Below are positions 8,208 through 18,417 of a stretch of 64,000 bases of DNA, piece by piece (position 1 is the first letter of the stretch; every line of letters starts with the position of its first letter). The translations under genes and the position numbers were made by a program. Location: assembly GCF_900637025.1 (NCBI RefSeq), contig NZ_LR134336.1:512001-576000 (forward strand). The letters run 5' to 3'. The notes beneath the pieces are model-generated. The model was not told the DNA's origin. It did no database searches and saw nothing but the letters and a program-made list of their open reading frames with translations. Source of the stretch: Streptococcus oralis ATCC 35037. Its GTDB lineage: Bacteria; Bacillota; Bacilli; Lactobacillales; Streptococcaceae.

Positions 8208-11200
8208 ATGAAAAAAAGTACGGTATTGTCATTAACTACTGCTGCAGTTATTTTAGCAGCATATGCCCCCAATGAGGTAATTTTAGCAGATGCACCTAGT
8301 TCTGAAGATGCTTTAAGAATTTCTGATAAAGAAAAAGTAGTAGCAGATGCACCTAGTTCTGAAGATGCTTTAAAAATTTCTGGTAAAGAAAAAGTAGTAG
8401 CAGATAAAGAAACAGAAAAAAATGAACAATCTGAAGAACTTCATAATGTTATAGAAACTTCAAAGGATACTGAGGAGAAGAAGACAACAGTTATTGAGGA
8501 AAAAGAAGTTGTTAGTAGAAAGCCTAAGATAGACAAAAAAACTAGTAACGAAGGAGCAAGTATCAAAGAAGACTCCAATCAATCCAAAGGAGATGATGCG
8601 AACTCATTTGTAAATAAAGATACAGAAAATCCTAAAAAAGAAGATAAACTTGTCTATATTGCTGAATTTAAAGATAAAGAATCTGGAGAAAAAGTAATTA
8701 AGGAACTATCCAATCTGAAGGATACAAAAGTTTTGTATACCTATAATACGATTTTTAATGGCGCTGCCATTGAAACAACTCCAGATAATTTGGACAAAAT
8801 TAAACAAATAGAAGGTGTTTCGTCGGTTGAACGATCACAAAAAGTCCAACCAATGATGAATCATGCCAGAAAGGAAATTGGAGTTGAGGAAGCTATTGAT
8901 TACCTAAAGTCTATTAATGCTCCATTTGGGAAAAATTTTGATGGTAGAGGTATGGTCATTTCAAATATCGATACTGGAACAGATTATAGGCATAAGGCTA
9001 TGAGGATCGATGATGATGCCAAAGACTCAATGAAATTTAAAAAAGAAGACTTAAAAGGTACTGATAAAAATTATTGGTTGAGTGATAAAATCCCTCATGC
9101 GTTCAATTATTATAATGGTGGTAAAATCACTGTAGAAAAATATGATGATGGAAGGGATTATTTTGACCCACATGGGATGCACATTGCAGGGATTCTTGCT
9201 GGAAATGATACTGAAAAAGACATCAAGAACTTCAATGGCATAGATGGAATTGCGCCTAATGCACAAATTTTCTCTTATAAAATGTACTCTGACGCAGGAT
9301 CTGGGTTTGCGGGTGATGAAACAATGTTTCATGCTATTGAGGATTCGATCAAACACAATGTTGATGTTGTTTCGGTATCATCTGGCTTTACGGGAACAGG
9401 TCTTGTAGGCGAGAAATATTGGGAGGCTATTAGAGCATTAAGAAAAGCTGGAATCCCAATGGTTGTTGCTACAGGTAACTTTGCGACTTCTGCTTCAAGT
9501 TCTTCTTGGGATTTAGTAGCAAATAATAATCTGAAAATGACAGATACTGGAAATGTAACACGAACTGCCGCACATGAAGATGCGATAGCGGTCGCTTCTG
9601 CTAAAAATCAAACCATTGAGTTTGATAAAGTTAACATAGGTGGACAAAGTTTTAAATACAGAAATATAGGTGCTTTTTTCGATAAAAATAAAATCCTAAC
9701 AAATGAGGATGGCTCAAAAACTCCAAATAAATTAAAATTTGTATATATAGGCAAAGGTCAAGACCAAGATTTGATAGGCTTGGATCTTAAGGGCAAAATT
9801 GCAGTAATGGATAGAATTTATACCAAGGATTTAAAAGATGCTTTTAAAAGAGCTACGGATAAAGGCGCACGTGCCATTATGGTTGTAAATACTGTAAATT
9901 ACTACAATAGAGATAATTGGACAGAGCTTCCAGCTATGGGATATGAAGCGGATGAAGGGACTAAAAGTCAAGTATTTTCAATTTCAGGAGATGATGGTGT
10001 AAAATTATGGAACATGATTAACCCTGATAAAAAAACTGAAGTCAAAAGAAATAATAAGGAAGATTTTAAAAATAACTTAGAACAATACTATCCAATTGAT
10101 ATGGAAAGCTATAATTCTAATAAACCAAATGTAGGTGATGAAAAAGAAATTGACTTTAATTTTGCAGCTGACACAGACAAAGAACTTTATAAAGAAGATA
10201 TTATAGTTCCAGCAGGGTCTACATCTTGGGGGCCAAGAACAGACTTGCTTTTAAAACCGGATGTTTCAGCACCTGGTAAAAATATTAAATCCACTCTAAA
10301 TGTTATTAATGGTAAATCCACTTATGGTTATATGTCAGGAACTAGCATGGCAACTCCAATCGTAGCAGCTTCTACTGTTTTGATTCGACCAAAATTAAAG
10401 GAATTGCTTGAAAGACCTGTCCTGAAAAATCTTAAGGGAGATGACAAAATAGACCTTACAAGTCTTACAAAAATAGCCCTACAAAATACTGCAAGACCTA
10501 TGATGGATGCAACCTCTTGGAAAGAAAAGAGTCAATACTTTGCATCACCTAGACAGCAGGGAGCGGGGCTAATTAATGTTGCCAATGCTTTGAGAAATGA
10601 AGTTGTAGCGACTTTCAAAAATACAGATTCTAAAGGTTTGGTAAATTCATATGGTTCCATTTCTCTTAAAGAAATAAAAGGTGATAAAAAATACTTTACA
10701 ATCAAGCTTCACAATACCTCAAATAGACCTTTAACCTTTAAAGTTTCTGCATCAACTGTAACTACAGATGCTCTAACTGATAGGCTAAAACTCGATGAAA
10801 CATATAAAGATGAAAAATCTCCGGACGGGAAGCAAATTGTTCCAGAAATTCACCCAGAAAAAGTCAAAGGAGCAAATATCACATTTGAGCATGACACTTT
10901 CACTATAGGTCCAAATTCCAGCTTTGATTTAAATGCGGTTATAAATGTTGGAGAGGCTAAAAACAAAAATAAATTTGTAGAATCATTTATTCATTTTGAG
11001 TCAGTGGAAGAAATGGAAGCTCTAAACTCCAACGGGAAGAAAACAAATTTCCAACCATCTCTATCGATGCCTCTAATGGGATTTGCTGGGAATTGGAACC
11101 ACGAACCAATCCTTGATAAATGGGCCTGGGAAGAAGGGTCAAAATCAAAAGCGATGGAAGGTTATGATGATGATGGCAAACCAAAAATTCCAGGTACCTT

Positions 11201-14200
11201 AAATAAGGGGATCGGTGGAGAACATGGTATAGATAAATTTAATCCAGCAGGAGTTATCCAAAATAGAAAAGATAAAAATACAACATCCCTAGATCAAAAT
11301 CCAGAACTATTTGCTTTCAATAACGAAGGAATCAACGCACCCTCATCAAGTGGTTCTAATATTGCTAAAATTTATCCTTTAGATTCAAATGGAAATCCTC
11401 AAGATGCTCAACTTGAGAGAGGATTAACGCCTTCTCCACTTGTATTAAGAAGTGCAGAAGAAGGAGTGATTTCAATAGTAAATACAAATAAAGAAGGAGA
11501 AAATCAAAGAGACTTAAAAGTCATTTCGAGAGAACACTTTATTAAAGGAATTTTAAACTCTAAAAGAAATGATGCAAAGGGCATTAAATCTTCTAAGCTA
11601 AAAGTTTGGGGTGATTTGAAATGGGATGGACTCATTTATAACCCTAGAGGTAGAGAAGAAAATGCCCCAGAAAGTAATGACAAAAAAGATCCTGCTACTA
11701 AGATACGAGGACAATTTGAACCGATTGCGGAAGGCCAATATTTCTATAAATTTAAATATAGATTAACCAAGGATTACCCATGGCAGGTTTCCTATATTCC
11801 TGTAAAAATTGATAACACCCCTCCAAAGATTGTTTCAATTGATTTTTCAAACCCTGAAAAAATTAAGTTGATTACAAAGGATACTTATCACAAGGTCAAA
11901 GAGCAATACAAGAATGAAACGCTATTTGCGAGAGATCAAAAAGAACATCCTGAAAAATTTGACGAGATTGCCAACGAAGTTTGGTATGCTGGGGCCGCTC
12001 TTGTTAATGAAGATGGAGAGGTTGAGAAAAATCTTGAAGTAACTTATGCAGGTGAGGGTCAAGGAAGGAATAGGAAACTTGACAAAGACGGAAATACCAT
12101 TTATGAAATTAAAGGTGCAGGAGATTTAAGGGGCAAAATCATTGAAGTGATTGCATTAGACGGTTCTAGCAATTTCACAAAGATTCATAGAATTAAATTT
12201 GCTGATCATGCTGATAAAAATGGGATGATTTCCTATTATCTAGTAGATCCTGATCAAGATTCATCTAAATACCAAAAGCTTGGCGAGATTTCCGAATCTA
12301 AATTTAAAAATTTAGAAAATAGAAAAGAGGATAGTCTTAAAAAAGATACAACTGAAGTAGAACATCATCAAGAAAATGAAGAGGCTACCGAAGAAAAATC
12401 TAGCTTGACTATTCATAAAACAATTTCAACAATTAGAGACTTTGAAAGCAAAGATTTAAAGAAACTCATTAAAAAGAAATTTAGAGAAGTTGATGACTTT
12501 ACAAGTGAAACTGGTAAGAGAATAGAGGAATACGATTATAAATACGATGATAAGGGAAATATCATTGCTTATGACGATGGTAGTGCCTTAGAATATGAAA
12601 CTGAAAAACTTGATGAAATCAAATCAAAAATTTATGGCATTCTAAACCCATCTAAAGATGGACACTTTGAAATTCTTGGAAAGATCAGTAATGTTTCTAA
12701 AAATGCCAAGGTATATTATGGCAATAATTATAAATCGATAGAAATCAAAACGACCAAGTATGATTCACATTCAAAAACGATGACATTTGATTTATACGCT
12801 AATATTAATGATATTGTGGATGGATTAGCTTTTGCAGGAGATATGAGATTCTTTGTGAAAGATGATGATCAGATAAAAGCTGAAACTAAAATTAGAATGC
12901 CTGAAAAAAATAAGGAAACTAAAGCAGAATATCCGTATGCATCAAGTTATGGGAATGTAATAGAATTAGGAGAAGGAGATCTTTCAAAAAACAAACCAAA
13001 CAATTTAACTGAAATGGAATCTGGTAAAATCTATGCTGATTCAGAAAAACAACAATATCTGTTAAAGGATAACATCATTCTGAGAAAAGGCTATGTACTA
13101 AAAGTGACTACCTATAATCCTGGAAAAACGGATATGTTAGAAGGGAATGGAGTCTATAACAAGGAAGATATAGCAAAAATCCAAAAGGCCAATCCTAATC
13201 TAAGAGTTTTATCAGAAACAACAATTTATGCTGATAGTAGAAATGTTGAAGATGGAAGAAGTACTCAATCAGTATTAATGTCGGCTTTGGACGGCTTTAA
13301 CATTGTAAGGTATCAAGTGTTTACATTTAAAATGAATGATAAAGGGGAAGCAATCGATAAAGATGGCAATCTTGTAACAGATCCTTCTAAACTGGTATTA
13401 TTTGGTAAGGATGGTAAAGAGTACACTGGAGAGGATAAGTCCAATGTAGAAGCTATAAAAGAAGATGGCTCTACGTTATTTATTGATGCAAAACCAGTAA
13501 ATCTTTCAATGGACAAGAACTACTTTAATCCATCTAAATCTAATAAAATTTATGTACGAAATCCAGAATTTTATTTAAGAGGTAAGATTTCTGATAAGGG
13601 TGGTTTTAACTGGGAGTTGAGAGTTAATGAATCAGTTGTAGATAATTATTTAATCTACGGAGATTTACACATTGATAACACTAGAGATTTTAACATTAAG
13701 CTTAATGTTAAAGACGGTGACATCATGGACTGGGGAATGAAAGACTATAAAGCAAACGGATTTCCAGATAAGGTAACAGATATGGATGGAAATGTTTATC
13801 TTCAAACTGGCTATAGCGATTTGAATGCGAAAGCGGTTGGAGTACACTATCAATTTTTATATGATAATGTAAAACCAGAAGTAAACATTGATCCTAAGGG
13901 AAATACTAGTATCGAATATGCTAACGGAAAATCTGTAGTCTTTAACATCAATGATAAAAGAAATAATGGATTCGATGGTGAGATTCAAGAACAACATATT
14001 TATGTAAATGGAAAAGAATATAAATCATTTGATGATATTAAACAACTAACAGATAAGACACTAAACATTAAGATTGTTGTAAAAGATTTTGCAAGAAATA
14101 CAACCGTAAAAGAATTCATTTTAAATAAAGACACGGGAGAGGTAAGTGAATTAAAACCTCATAGGGTAACTGTGACCATTCAAAATGGAAAAGAAATGAG

Positions 14201-14696
14201 TTCAACGATAGTGTCGGAAGAAGATTTTATGTTACCTGTCTATAAGGGTGAATTAGAAAAAGGATACCAATTTGATGGTTGGGAAATTTCTGGTTTCGAA
14301 GGGAAAAAAGACGCCGGCTATGTTCTTAATCTATCAAAAGATACCTTTATAAAACCTGTATTCAAGAAAATAGAGGAGAAAAAGGAGGAGGAAAATAAAC
14401 CTACTTTTGATGTATCCAAAAAGAAAGAAAAAACACAATCTGATTCAACTAATGATGTCAACAGCATTGTTTCTGATGAAAATGATAAAAACTTTGAAAT
14501 TGACAAGAACGTTTATCTAAATGAACAAGGAAACGTAACTAATAAAAATACCAACATCAATAGTAAATCAACTATTAACAATCCTAATGAGTTGCCAAAA
14601 ACCGGAACAGCAAGCGGAGCCCAGACACTATTAGCTGCCGGAATCATGTTTATAGTAGGAGCTTTTCTTGGAATGAAGAGAAAAAATAAAGATTAA
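8208..14696 (+). CDS. prtA: PrtA, sortase-anchored subtilisin-like serine protease
   Basis: Cell-wall-anchored protease of 2162 residues. A signal peptide (about 1-27, no YSIRK motif) leads into a charged variable region with a 19-residue tandem duplication, then an I9-like propeptide (about 145-205). The S8 catalytic triad is Asp255 (NIDTGTD), His322 (DPHGMH) and Ser713 (GTSMATP). A PA-domain-like insert lies between His and Ser, and Fn3-like and long lactocepin/C5a-peptidase-like regions follow. The C-terminus has LPKTG at 2129-2133, a hydrophobic span and a basic tail for sortase A. It closely resembles pneumococcal PrtA. The gene is more A+T-rich than its neighbours, common for surface proteins. 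Confidence 0.96.
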   Translation: MKKSTVLSLTTAAVILAAYAPNEVILADAPSSEDALRISDKEKVVADAPSSEDALKISGKEKVVADKETEKNEQSEELHNVIETSKDTEEKKTTVIEEKEVVSRKPKIDKKTSNEGASIKEDSNQSKGDDANSFVNKDTENPKKEDKLVYIAEFKDKESGEKVIKELSNLKDTKVLYTYNTIFNGAAIETTPDNLDKIKQIEGVSSVERSQKVQPMMNHARKEIGVEEAIDYLKSINAPFGKNFDGRGMVISNIDTGTDYRHKAMRIDDDAKDSMKFKKEDLKGTDKNYWLSDKIPHAFNYYNGGKITVEKYDDGRDYFDPHGMHIAGILAGNDTEKDIKNFNGIDGIAPNAQIFSYKMYSDAGSGFAGDETMFHAIEDSIKHNVDVVSVSSGFTGTGLVGEKYWEAIRALRKAGIPMVVATGNFATSASSSSWDLVANNNLKMTDTGNVTRTAAHEDAIAVASAKNQTIEFDKVNIGGQSFKYRNIGAFFDKNKILTNEDGSKTPNKLKFVYIGKGQDQDLIGLDLKGKIAVMDRIYTKDLKDAFKRATDKGARAIMVVNTVNYYNRDNWTELPAMGYEADEGTKSQVFSISGDDGVKLWNMINPDKKTEVKRNNKEDFKNNLEQYYPIDMESYNSNKPNVGDEKEIDFNFAADTDKELYKEDIIVPAGSTSWGPRTDLLLKPDVSAPGKNIKSTLNVINGKSTYGYMSGTSMATPIVAASTVLIRPKLKELLERPVLKNLKGDDKIDLTSLTKIALQNTARPMMDATSWKEKSQYFASPRQQGAGLINVANALRNEVVATFKNTDSKGLVNSYGSISLKEIKGDKKYFTIKLHNTSNRPLTFKVSASTVTTDALTDRLKLDETYKDEKSPDGKQIVPEIHPEKVKGANITFEHDTFTIGPNSSFDLNAVINVGEAKNKNKFVESFIHFESVEEMEALNSNGKKTNFQPSLSMPLMGFAGNWNHEPILDKWAWEEGSKSKAMEGYDDDGKPKIPGTLNKGIGGEHGIDKFNPAGVIQNRKDKNTTSLDQNPELFAFNNEGINAPSSSGSNIAKIYPLDSNGNPQDAQLERGLTPSPLVLRSAEEGVISIVNTNKEGENQRDLKVISREHFIKGILNSKRNDAKGIKSSKLKVWGDLKWDGLIYNPRGREENAPESNDKKDPATKIRGQFEPIAEGQYFYKFKYRLTKDYPWQVSYIPVKIDNTPPKIVSIDFSNPEKIKLITKDTYHKVKEQYKNETLFARDQKEHPEKFDEIANEVWYAGAALVNEDGEVEKNLEVTYAGEGQGRNRKLDKDGNTIYEIKGAGDLRGKIIEVIALDGSSNFTKIHRIKFADHADKNGMISYYLVDPDQDSSKYQKLGEISESKFKNLENRKEDSLKKDTTEVEHHQENEEATEEKSSLTIHKTISTIRDFESKDLKKLIKKKFREVDDFTSETGKRIEEYDYKYDDKGNIIAYDDGSALEYETEKLDEIKSKIYGILNPSKDGHFEILGKISNVSKNAKVYYGNNYKSIEIKTTKYDSHSKTMTFDLYANINDIVDGLAFAGDMRFFVKDDDQIKAETKIRMPEKNKETKAEYPYASSYGNVIELGEGDLSKNKPNNLTEMESGKIYADSEKQQYLLKDNIILRKGYVLKVTTYNPGKTDMLEGNGVYNKEDIAKIQKANPNLRVLSETTIYADSRNVEDGRSTQSVLMSALDGFNIVRYQVFTFKMNDKGEAIDKDGNLVTDPSKLVLFGKDGKEYTGEDKSNVEAIKEDGSTLFIDAKPVNLSMDKNYFNPSKSNKIYVRNPEFYLRGKISDKGGFNWELRVNESVVDNYLIYGDLHIDNTRDFNIKLNVKDGDIMDWGMKDYKANGFPDKVTDMDGNVYLQTGYSDLNAKAVGVHYQFLYDNVKPEVNIDPKGNTSIEYANGKSVVFNINDKRNNGFDGEIQEQHIYVNGKEYKSFDDIKQLTDKTLNIKIVVKDFARNTTVKEFILNKDTGEVSELKPHRVTVTIQNGKEMSSTIVSEEDFMLPVYKGELEKGYQFDGWEISGFEGKKDAGYVLNLSKDTFIKPVFKKIEEKKEEENKPTFDVSKKKEKTQSDSTNDVNSIVSDENDKNFEIDKNVYLNEQGNVTNKNTNINSKSTINNPNELPKTGTASGAQTLLAAGIMFIVGAFLGMKRKNKD
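8286..8399 (+). repeat. 57-bp tandem duplication in prtA
   Basis: Two in-frame 57-bp copies (8286-8342 and 8343-8399) encode ADAPSSEDAL(R/K)IS(D/G)KEKVV. They differ at a few bases and lie immediately after the signal peptide. Confidence 0.92.
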
Positions 14697-14832
14697 GACA
14701 AAAGCTATAGAAAAAATGGTTTATGTACTGAGATTAGATAGTGAGGTGATGACATAGTTTTGTGAAAGTATTGATTTATAAATATATTATTTAGATTTCT
14801 ATGAAAATGGGAGATTTAAAAGAGATATATGT

Positions 14833-14861
14833 AAAAGCCTTGTCTCAGGACAGGCTTTTTC
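14833..14861 (+). terminator. Terminator of prtA
   Basis: AAAAGCC and TGTC pair with GACA and GGCTTTT around a TCAG loop, with one bulged T, followed by more T. It lies about 135 bases after the prtA stop. Confidence 0.75.
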
Positions 14862-14931
14862 TAATGGAGATGGGTTCTGTTTAACGTCTGTGTCTCCTGC
14901 TTATAAATAAAAACTAAAATTTATATTTTTG

Positions 14932-14961
14932 TGGTATAATATATATTAACAAGTACTTGTT
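14932..14961 (+). promoter_or_regulatory. Extended -10 promoter with 14-bp palindrome at the start site
   Basis: TG-G-TATAAT (14932-14940) is followed at 14948-14961 by the perfect palindrome AACAAGTACTTGTT, which covers the expected transcription start. This is an operator position. No -35 of quality is seen. The leader to the next ATG is about 155 nt and includes a TTTAGAA/TTCTAAA hairpin. Confidence 0.55.
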
Positions 14962-15103
14962 TTCGTTCCGTTTTAGAGGACTATAGGCTGTTAATCATTT
15001 TAGAATTTTTTGCATAGATTTTCTAAAAATTATAAAAATCCATGGATAATAACGGATGAAGTCTCGTAAGCTTGGCTGAATAGAAATCAAAAAGGAGAAA
15101 ATT

Positions 15104-16003
15104 ATGAATAAGAAAGAATGGGTAAAACAATTTGAGGAGGTCAATGGCCGCAAGCCGACTGCATCAGAATTAGCAGAGGCGCAGTCAACTAAAAAGTTTG
15201 CGAGAGGAACTAGAAACATTAAAATCTATATTGGGTTAGTCCTCGGTATTTTGGTTGCTATAATCCTAGTAAGTGTTTTCTCGCATTCTTTGATTGGAAA
15301 GAAAGAGTCAAATCAAGCATCGTCTGCTGTTTCAACTACAGAGTCAACAAGTCAATCGTCTACAAGCCAAGGAAAAACAGATGAGGCTGATAAGGATAAA
15401 CAAGAGGAAATTCAGAAACTCAAGGATCAACTGACTGCTTTAGATACCAAAATTACTGAAGCAGAAGCACTTGTTAGCAAGTTAAAGAAAGAAACTACCG
15501 TTCCAAAACTAGATATTGAAGCAATCAAGAACAATGATTTGTCTAGTTTAGAAGGCACTTGGCGTAGTCAATCTGGTAATGAATACATTATTAAGAATTC
15601 TGGAGAAGTAGATGCGACTTGGTTTACAAATGATCAAAAGTACGAATCTGTAGTTGGATTAAAGGTATCAAAAGGTCAAGATAGTCGTAACCCTGAGACA
15701 GCTTCTATCAGCGCGTGGGTAAAAGATTCTGTTGCTGGAGGATTTGTAGTAGTTGCTGTTCCAAGTGGAGTTGTTATGCAACCTGCTGATGATGGAAAGA
15801 TTACGGATAAAAGCAATCATGCTGAAGAAAGACTACTTTCGGGCCAAGATTATGGATCGATGTTAATGAAACCAGAAGATGTTTACTATCGTGTGAAACC
15901 AGATACCAGTAAACTTGAGGAAGCAGAAAAGAACTTAGCTCAACTGCAAGCTGATCGTGAAGCAATCAAATCTTCTCTAGAATCTAAGGAAAAGAAAAAC
16001 TAG
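15104..16003 (+). CDS. Membrane-anchored extracellular protein of unknown function
   Basis: 299 residues in three parts. A cytoplasmic N-terminus (1-38) carries the streptococcal motif KEWVKQFEEVNGRKPTASE; one transmembrane helix spans about 39-60; and an external part has a Ser/Thr linker, a coiled coil (about 100-135), a compact domain starting GTWRSQSGNEYIIKNSGE, and a final coiled coil. The compact domain resembles a small beta-barrel domain seen in many streptococcal surface and lipoproteins (DUF6287-like, from memory). AAAGGAG precedes the ATG. It stands alone between terminators, so context gives no function. Confidence 0.75.
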   Translation: MNKKEWVKQFEEVNGRKPTASELAEAQSTKKFARGTRNIKIYIGLVLGILVAIILVSVFSHSLIGKKESNQASSAVSTTESTSQSSTSQGKTDEADKDKQEEIQKLKDQLTALDTKITEAEALVSKLKKETTVPKLDIEAIKNNDLSSLEGTWRSQSGNEYIIKNSGEVDATWFTNDQKYESVVGLKVSKGQDSRNPETASISAWVKDSVAGGFVVVAVPSGVVMQPADDGKITDKSNHAEERLLSGQDYGSMLMKPEDVYYRVKPDTSKLEEAEKNLAQLQADREAIKSSLESKEKKN

Positions 16004-16044
16004 TTTAGAATCTAACTTTAGATTCCCTTGTACTTGGTAAAATC

Positions 16045-16073
16045 AAGAAGCTCAAATGAGCTTCTTTTCTTTT
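16045..16073 (+). terminator. Terminator
   Basis: A perfect 9-bp stem AAGAAGCTC/GAGCTTCTT with an AAAT loop, then TTCTTTT. Confidence 0.85.
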
Positions 16074-16127
16074 ATCACTACTATTCAACCTCTTAGACAG
16101 AGATATTGACCAGATAGGCAAAAGGGC

Positions 16128-16156
16128 TTGTTCTTGAAAAATTCCTCTGCTATAAT
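16128..16156 (+). promoter_or_regulatory. Promoter of the small membrane protein gene
   Basis: TTGTTC (16128-16133), 17 bp and TATAAT (16151-16156) with TG one base upstream. The leader is about 67 nt. Confidence 0.65.
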
Positions 16157-16229
16157 GGTTCATGTAAGTGACGTGAGGGGTCAGTATCAGACAACTCAAG
16201 TTAATAAAAAAGAAAATGGAGACATAAAA

Positions 16230-16541
16230 ATGAAAAAATTATTGGGACTTGTATTTTTAGTAGCTGCAGCGCTGGTATTGTATTTCGGTTCTGTTGGTTG
16301 GCCAAGTTTGGATATCAACCTCTGGTCACTGATTCCAGTTGGCTTGTTCCTCTATTTTACTCTAGAAAATCTTTTGAAAAAAGACTACAAGGCTAGTCTG
16401 ATGTGCTTGATTATTGCCTTTATCATTGCAAATGCTATTTTGGATCTCTTACCAATTTCAAGTGGTTTGGTGATTGGTGCCGGTGTGTTAGCTTGTGTAG
16501 GACTTGGCTATCTCTTTCCAGATAAAAAAGAAGACAAATAG
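16230..16541 (+). CDS. Small membrane protein, LiaI/LiaF-N-like
   Basis: 103 residues, almost entirely four hydrophobic segments with a short charged tail PDKKEDK. The ATG at 16230 is chosen because it follows a purine-rich GGAGA ribosome-binding site; a longer in-frame start at 16128 would begin at the promoter. The pattern, especially a WSLIPVGLFLYF segment and two adjacent glycine-rich spans, resembles the membrane half of LiaF/LiaI-type envelope-stress proteins, but similarity of such short hydrophobic proteins is weak evidence. Single-gene unit. Confidence 0.7.
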   Translation: MKKLLGLVFLVAAALVLYFGSVGWPSLDINLWSLIPVGLFLYFTLENLLKKDYKASLMCLIIAFIIANAILDLLPISSGLVIGAGVLACVGLGYLFPDKKEDK

Positions 16542-16542
16542 A

Positions 16543-16575
16543 AAAGTCTCGAGGTTTCTCGAGACTTTATTTTTA
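16543..16575. terminator. Bidirectional terminator between convergent genes
   Basis: An 11-bp perfect stem (16543-16553 with 16558-16568) with a GTTT loop is flanked by A-rich and T-rich sides. It serves the small membrane gene on + and the amidase on -. Confidence 0.9.
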
Positions 16576-18372
16576 TTTACCAGCGTAATATTTTTGAATC
16601 CCTTTTACGATGCCTGCGACCAGTTTATCTTGGTAGCGACTATCTCTGATTTGTTGGCTTTCAGTGAAATTATCCATATAACCAAGTTCAAGGAGGACGG
16701 CTGGTTTGGCTGTTTCGCGTAGTACGGCAAAACTTCTTTCTAACTGACCAGCATCCTTAGCCCCTGTTTCGGCTAAGAGAGAGGAGTGGATAGCAGCAGC
16801 GAGGCGCTTACTTTCACTAATGCGATCAGGATGGTTGTGCCAGTATGGATTAATCTTACTTGGATAATCAGGTTCATCGCTATAGGAGTAGGTTTGAATA
16901 CCGCTCGCTTTTGAATATGCGTTTCCAGTTGCATTGAAGTGGATACTGATAAAAATGTCAGAGTTGGTTTTGTTGACCATACGGGAACGTTCTGTAATGA
17001 AATCTACATCAATATCACTATCACGTGAGGTGAGAACCTTGTAGCCTAGTTCTTCTAACTTGGTGCGAAGTTTACGGTAGATTTGCATATTGAGATCTTT
17101 TTCAGCTACATTGTAGTAAAAGGCGCCAGAATCTCGACCACCGTGTCCGGGATCGAGGAAGATGGTGTTACTGTATTGGCCTTTTACAAATCCACCCTCA
17201 GTTGAAACTTCAGAAATCCATTTCCCATCTTTTTGGAAGAGATGGTCTTTTCCAGAAATCTTGTGAATTCCTGTAACATAGCGACCATTTTCATCCAAAT
17301 AGTAACGCCCTTTGTCTTGACTATCATCGATCCACTCGTTTTTGGCCATATAGCCACCAGACTTGAGATAATAAGCTCCAATCCACTCCTGATTTGCATA
17401 ATGCCCATTCGCTTTTAGATAGAACCAGCTCTTATAAGTCTTGTCGAAGATCCATTCTTTTTCAGCCATGGCCCCACTGGTCTTGAGGTAGTAGCTTCCT
17501 TGCCATTTATCTGCTAGCATTCCCCCATCATGAGTAAAAGAGTACCAAGAGCCCTGGATTTTTTGCCACTTGTCTTGGACGTATCTGCCTGAATCGCTAG
17601 CATAGAACCAAGTATCCTTGATTTTGACCCAGTTGTTTTCTGCCATAGCTCCACTCTTCTTAAAGAGGTAGCCCTTGAAGGTTGTTTCGCTCAACATCCT
17701 TCCTTCTTTGTCAAAATAGTACCAAGTACCCTTGATTTTCTCCCATTTGTCTTGAGAGATTTTTCCTGACGGCAGAACGTAGTACCAAACGTGATTGACC
17801 TCTTTCCAACCTTGAGATACCATGGCTCCACTTTGACCTAAGAAATAGCCATCAATGCTTGTATTGCTGAGCATGATTCCAGTTTGGTCAAAATAGTACC
17901 AAGCACCATTGATTTTTTTCCAAGCATTTTGAGTTAATCGTCCAGAAGGAGCAGCGTAATACCATTGATTCTCCAATTTGGTCCAGCTATTTTCCACCAT
18001 AGCACCCTCTTGGTCAAAGGCATAACCTTTATAGATAGTGGACTGGAGACGGTCACCATTTTGGTCGAAGTAGTACCATTTGCCTTGAATTTTTTTCCAG
18101 TTCACTGCAGGTTGGTCATCTTGGTAGAAGCGCCAGTGATGATTTTCTTGGTACCAGCCCTCCTTTTTGGGCTTGTCTTCTTGCACATCTACTTTCGGAA
18201 GAGTTTCTGATTTAGAGTTTTCCTCAATACTTGATTCTTTCTTTTCTTCTTTGGCAATTGCTTCCTTGACAGCAGGTGTGGCTTGAGTTGTATTTTCTTC
18301 TCCTAAGACGGATGCGGGTGCTAATCCTGCGATTGAAAGGATTAAAGCACTGGTCAGTAGTATCTTTTTCAC
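16573..18372 (-). CDS. Choline-binding N-acetylmuramoyl-L-alanine amidase (Amidase_3)
   Basis: Secreted murein hydrolase of 599 residues. A signal peptide (about 1-24) and acidic linker lead into about a dozen choline-binding repeats (roughly 70-395, of the form W-x-K-I-x-G-x-WYYF-D-x-x-G). These bind teichoic-acid phosphocholine. The C-terminal Amidase_3 domain (403-599) has presumed zinc ligands His410 (LDPGHGG), Glu424 and His478 (SIHFNATG), and catalytic Glu562 (LLELGYMD). Catalytic and binding modules are in reverse order to LytA, which has a different, Amidase_2 fold. The start is GTG with AGGAAATGG upstream. It lies 45 bases after the LysR gene without a terminator, so it is probably co-transcribed. 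Confidence 0.9.
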   Translation of the reverse strand: MKKILLTSALILSIAGLAPASVLGEENTTQATPAVKEAIAKEEKKESSIEENSKSETLPKVDVQEDKPKKEGWYQENHHWRFYQDDQPAVNWKKIQGKWYYFDQNGDRLQSTIYKGYAFDQEGAMVENSWTKLENQWYYAAPSGRLTQNAWKKINGAWYYFDQTGIMLSNTSIDGYFLGQSGAMVSQGWKEVNHVWYYVLPSGKISQDKWEKIKGTWYYFDKEGRMLSETTFKGYLFKKSGAMAENNWVKIKDTWFYASDSGRYVQDKWQKIQGSWYSFTHDGGMLADKWQGSYYLKTSGAMAEKEWIFDKTYKSWFYLKANGHYANQEWIGAYYLKSGGYMAKNEWIDDSQDKGRYYLDENGRYVTGIHKISGKDHLFQKDGKWISEVSTEGGFVKGQYSNTIFLDPGHGGRDSGAFYYNVAEKDLNMQIYRKLRTKLEELGYKVLTSRDSDIDVDFITERSRMVNKTNSDIFISIHFNATGNAYSKASGIQTYSYSDEPDYPSKINPYWHNHPDRISESKRLAAAIHSSLLAETGAKDAGQLERSFAVLRETAKPAVLLELGYMDNFTESQQIRDSRYQDKLVAGIVKGIQKYYAGK

Positions 18373-18417
18373 TTTCCATTTCCTAACTTTTTCTTTTTCT
18401 CTTTTTCATTTTTCCTA

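Noticed and set aside
14970-14992. Sequence starting GTTTTAGAG followed by CTAT and GCTGTT, reminiscent of a type II CRISPR repeat
   Set aside because: Only one degenerate copy, with insertions; no spacers, no repeats and no cas genes nearby.
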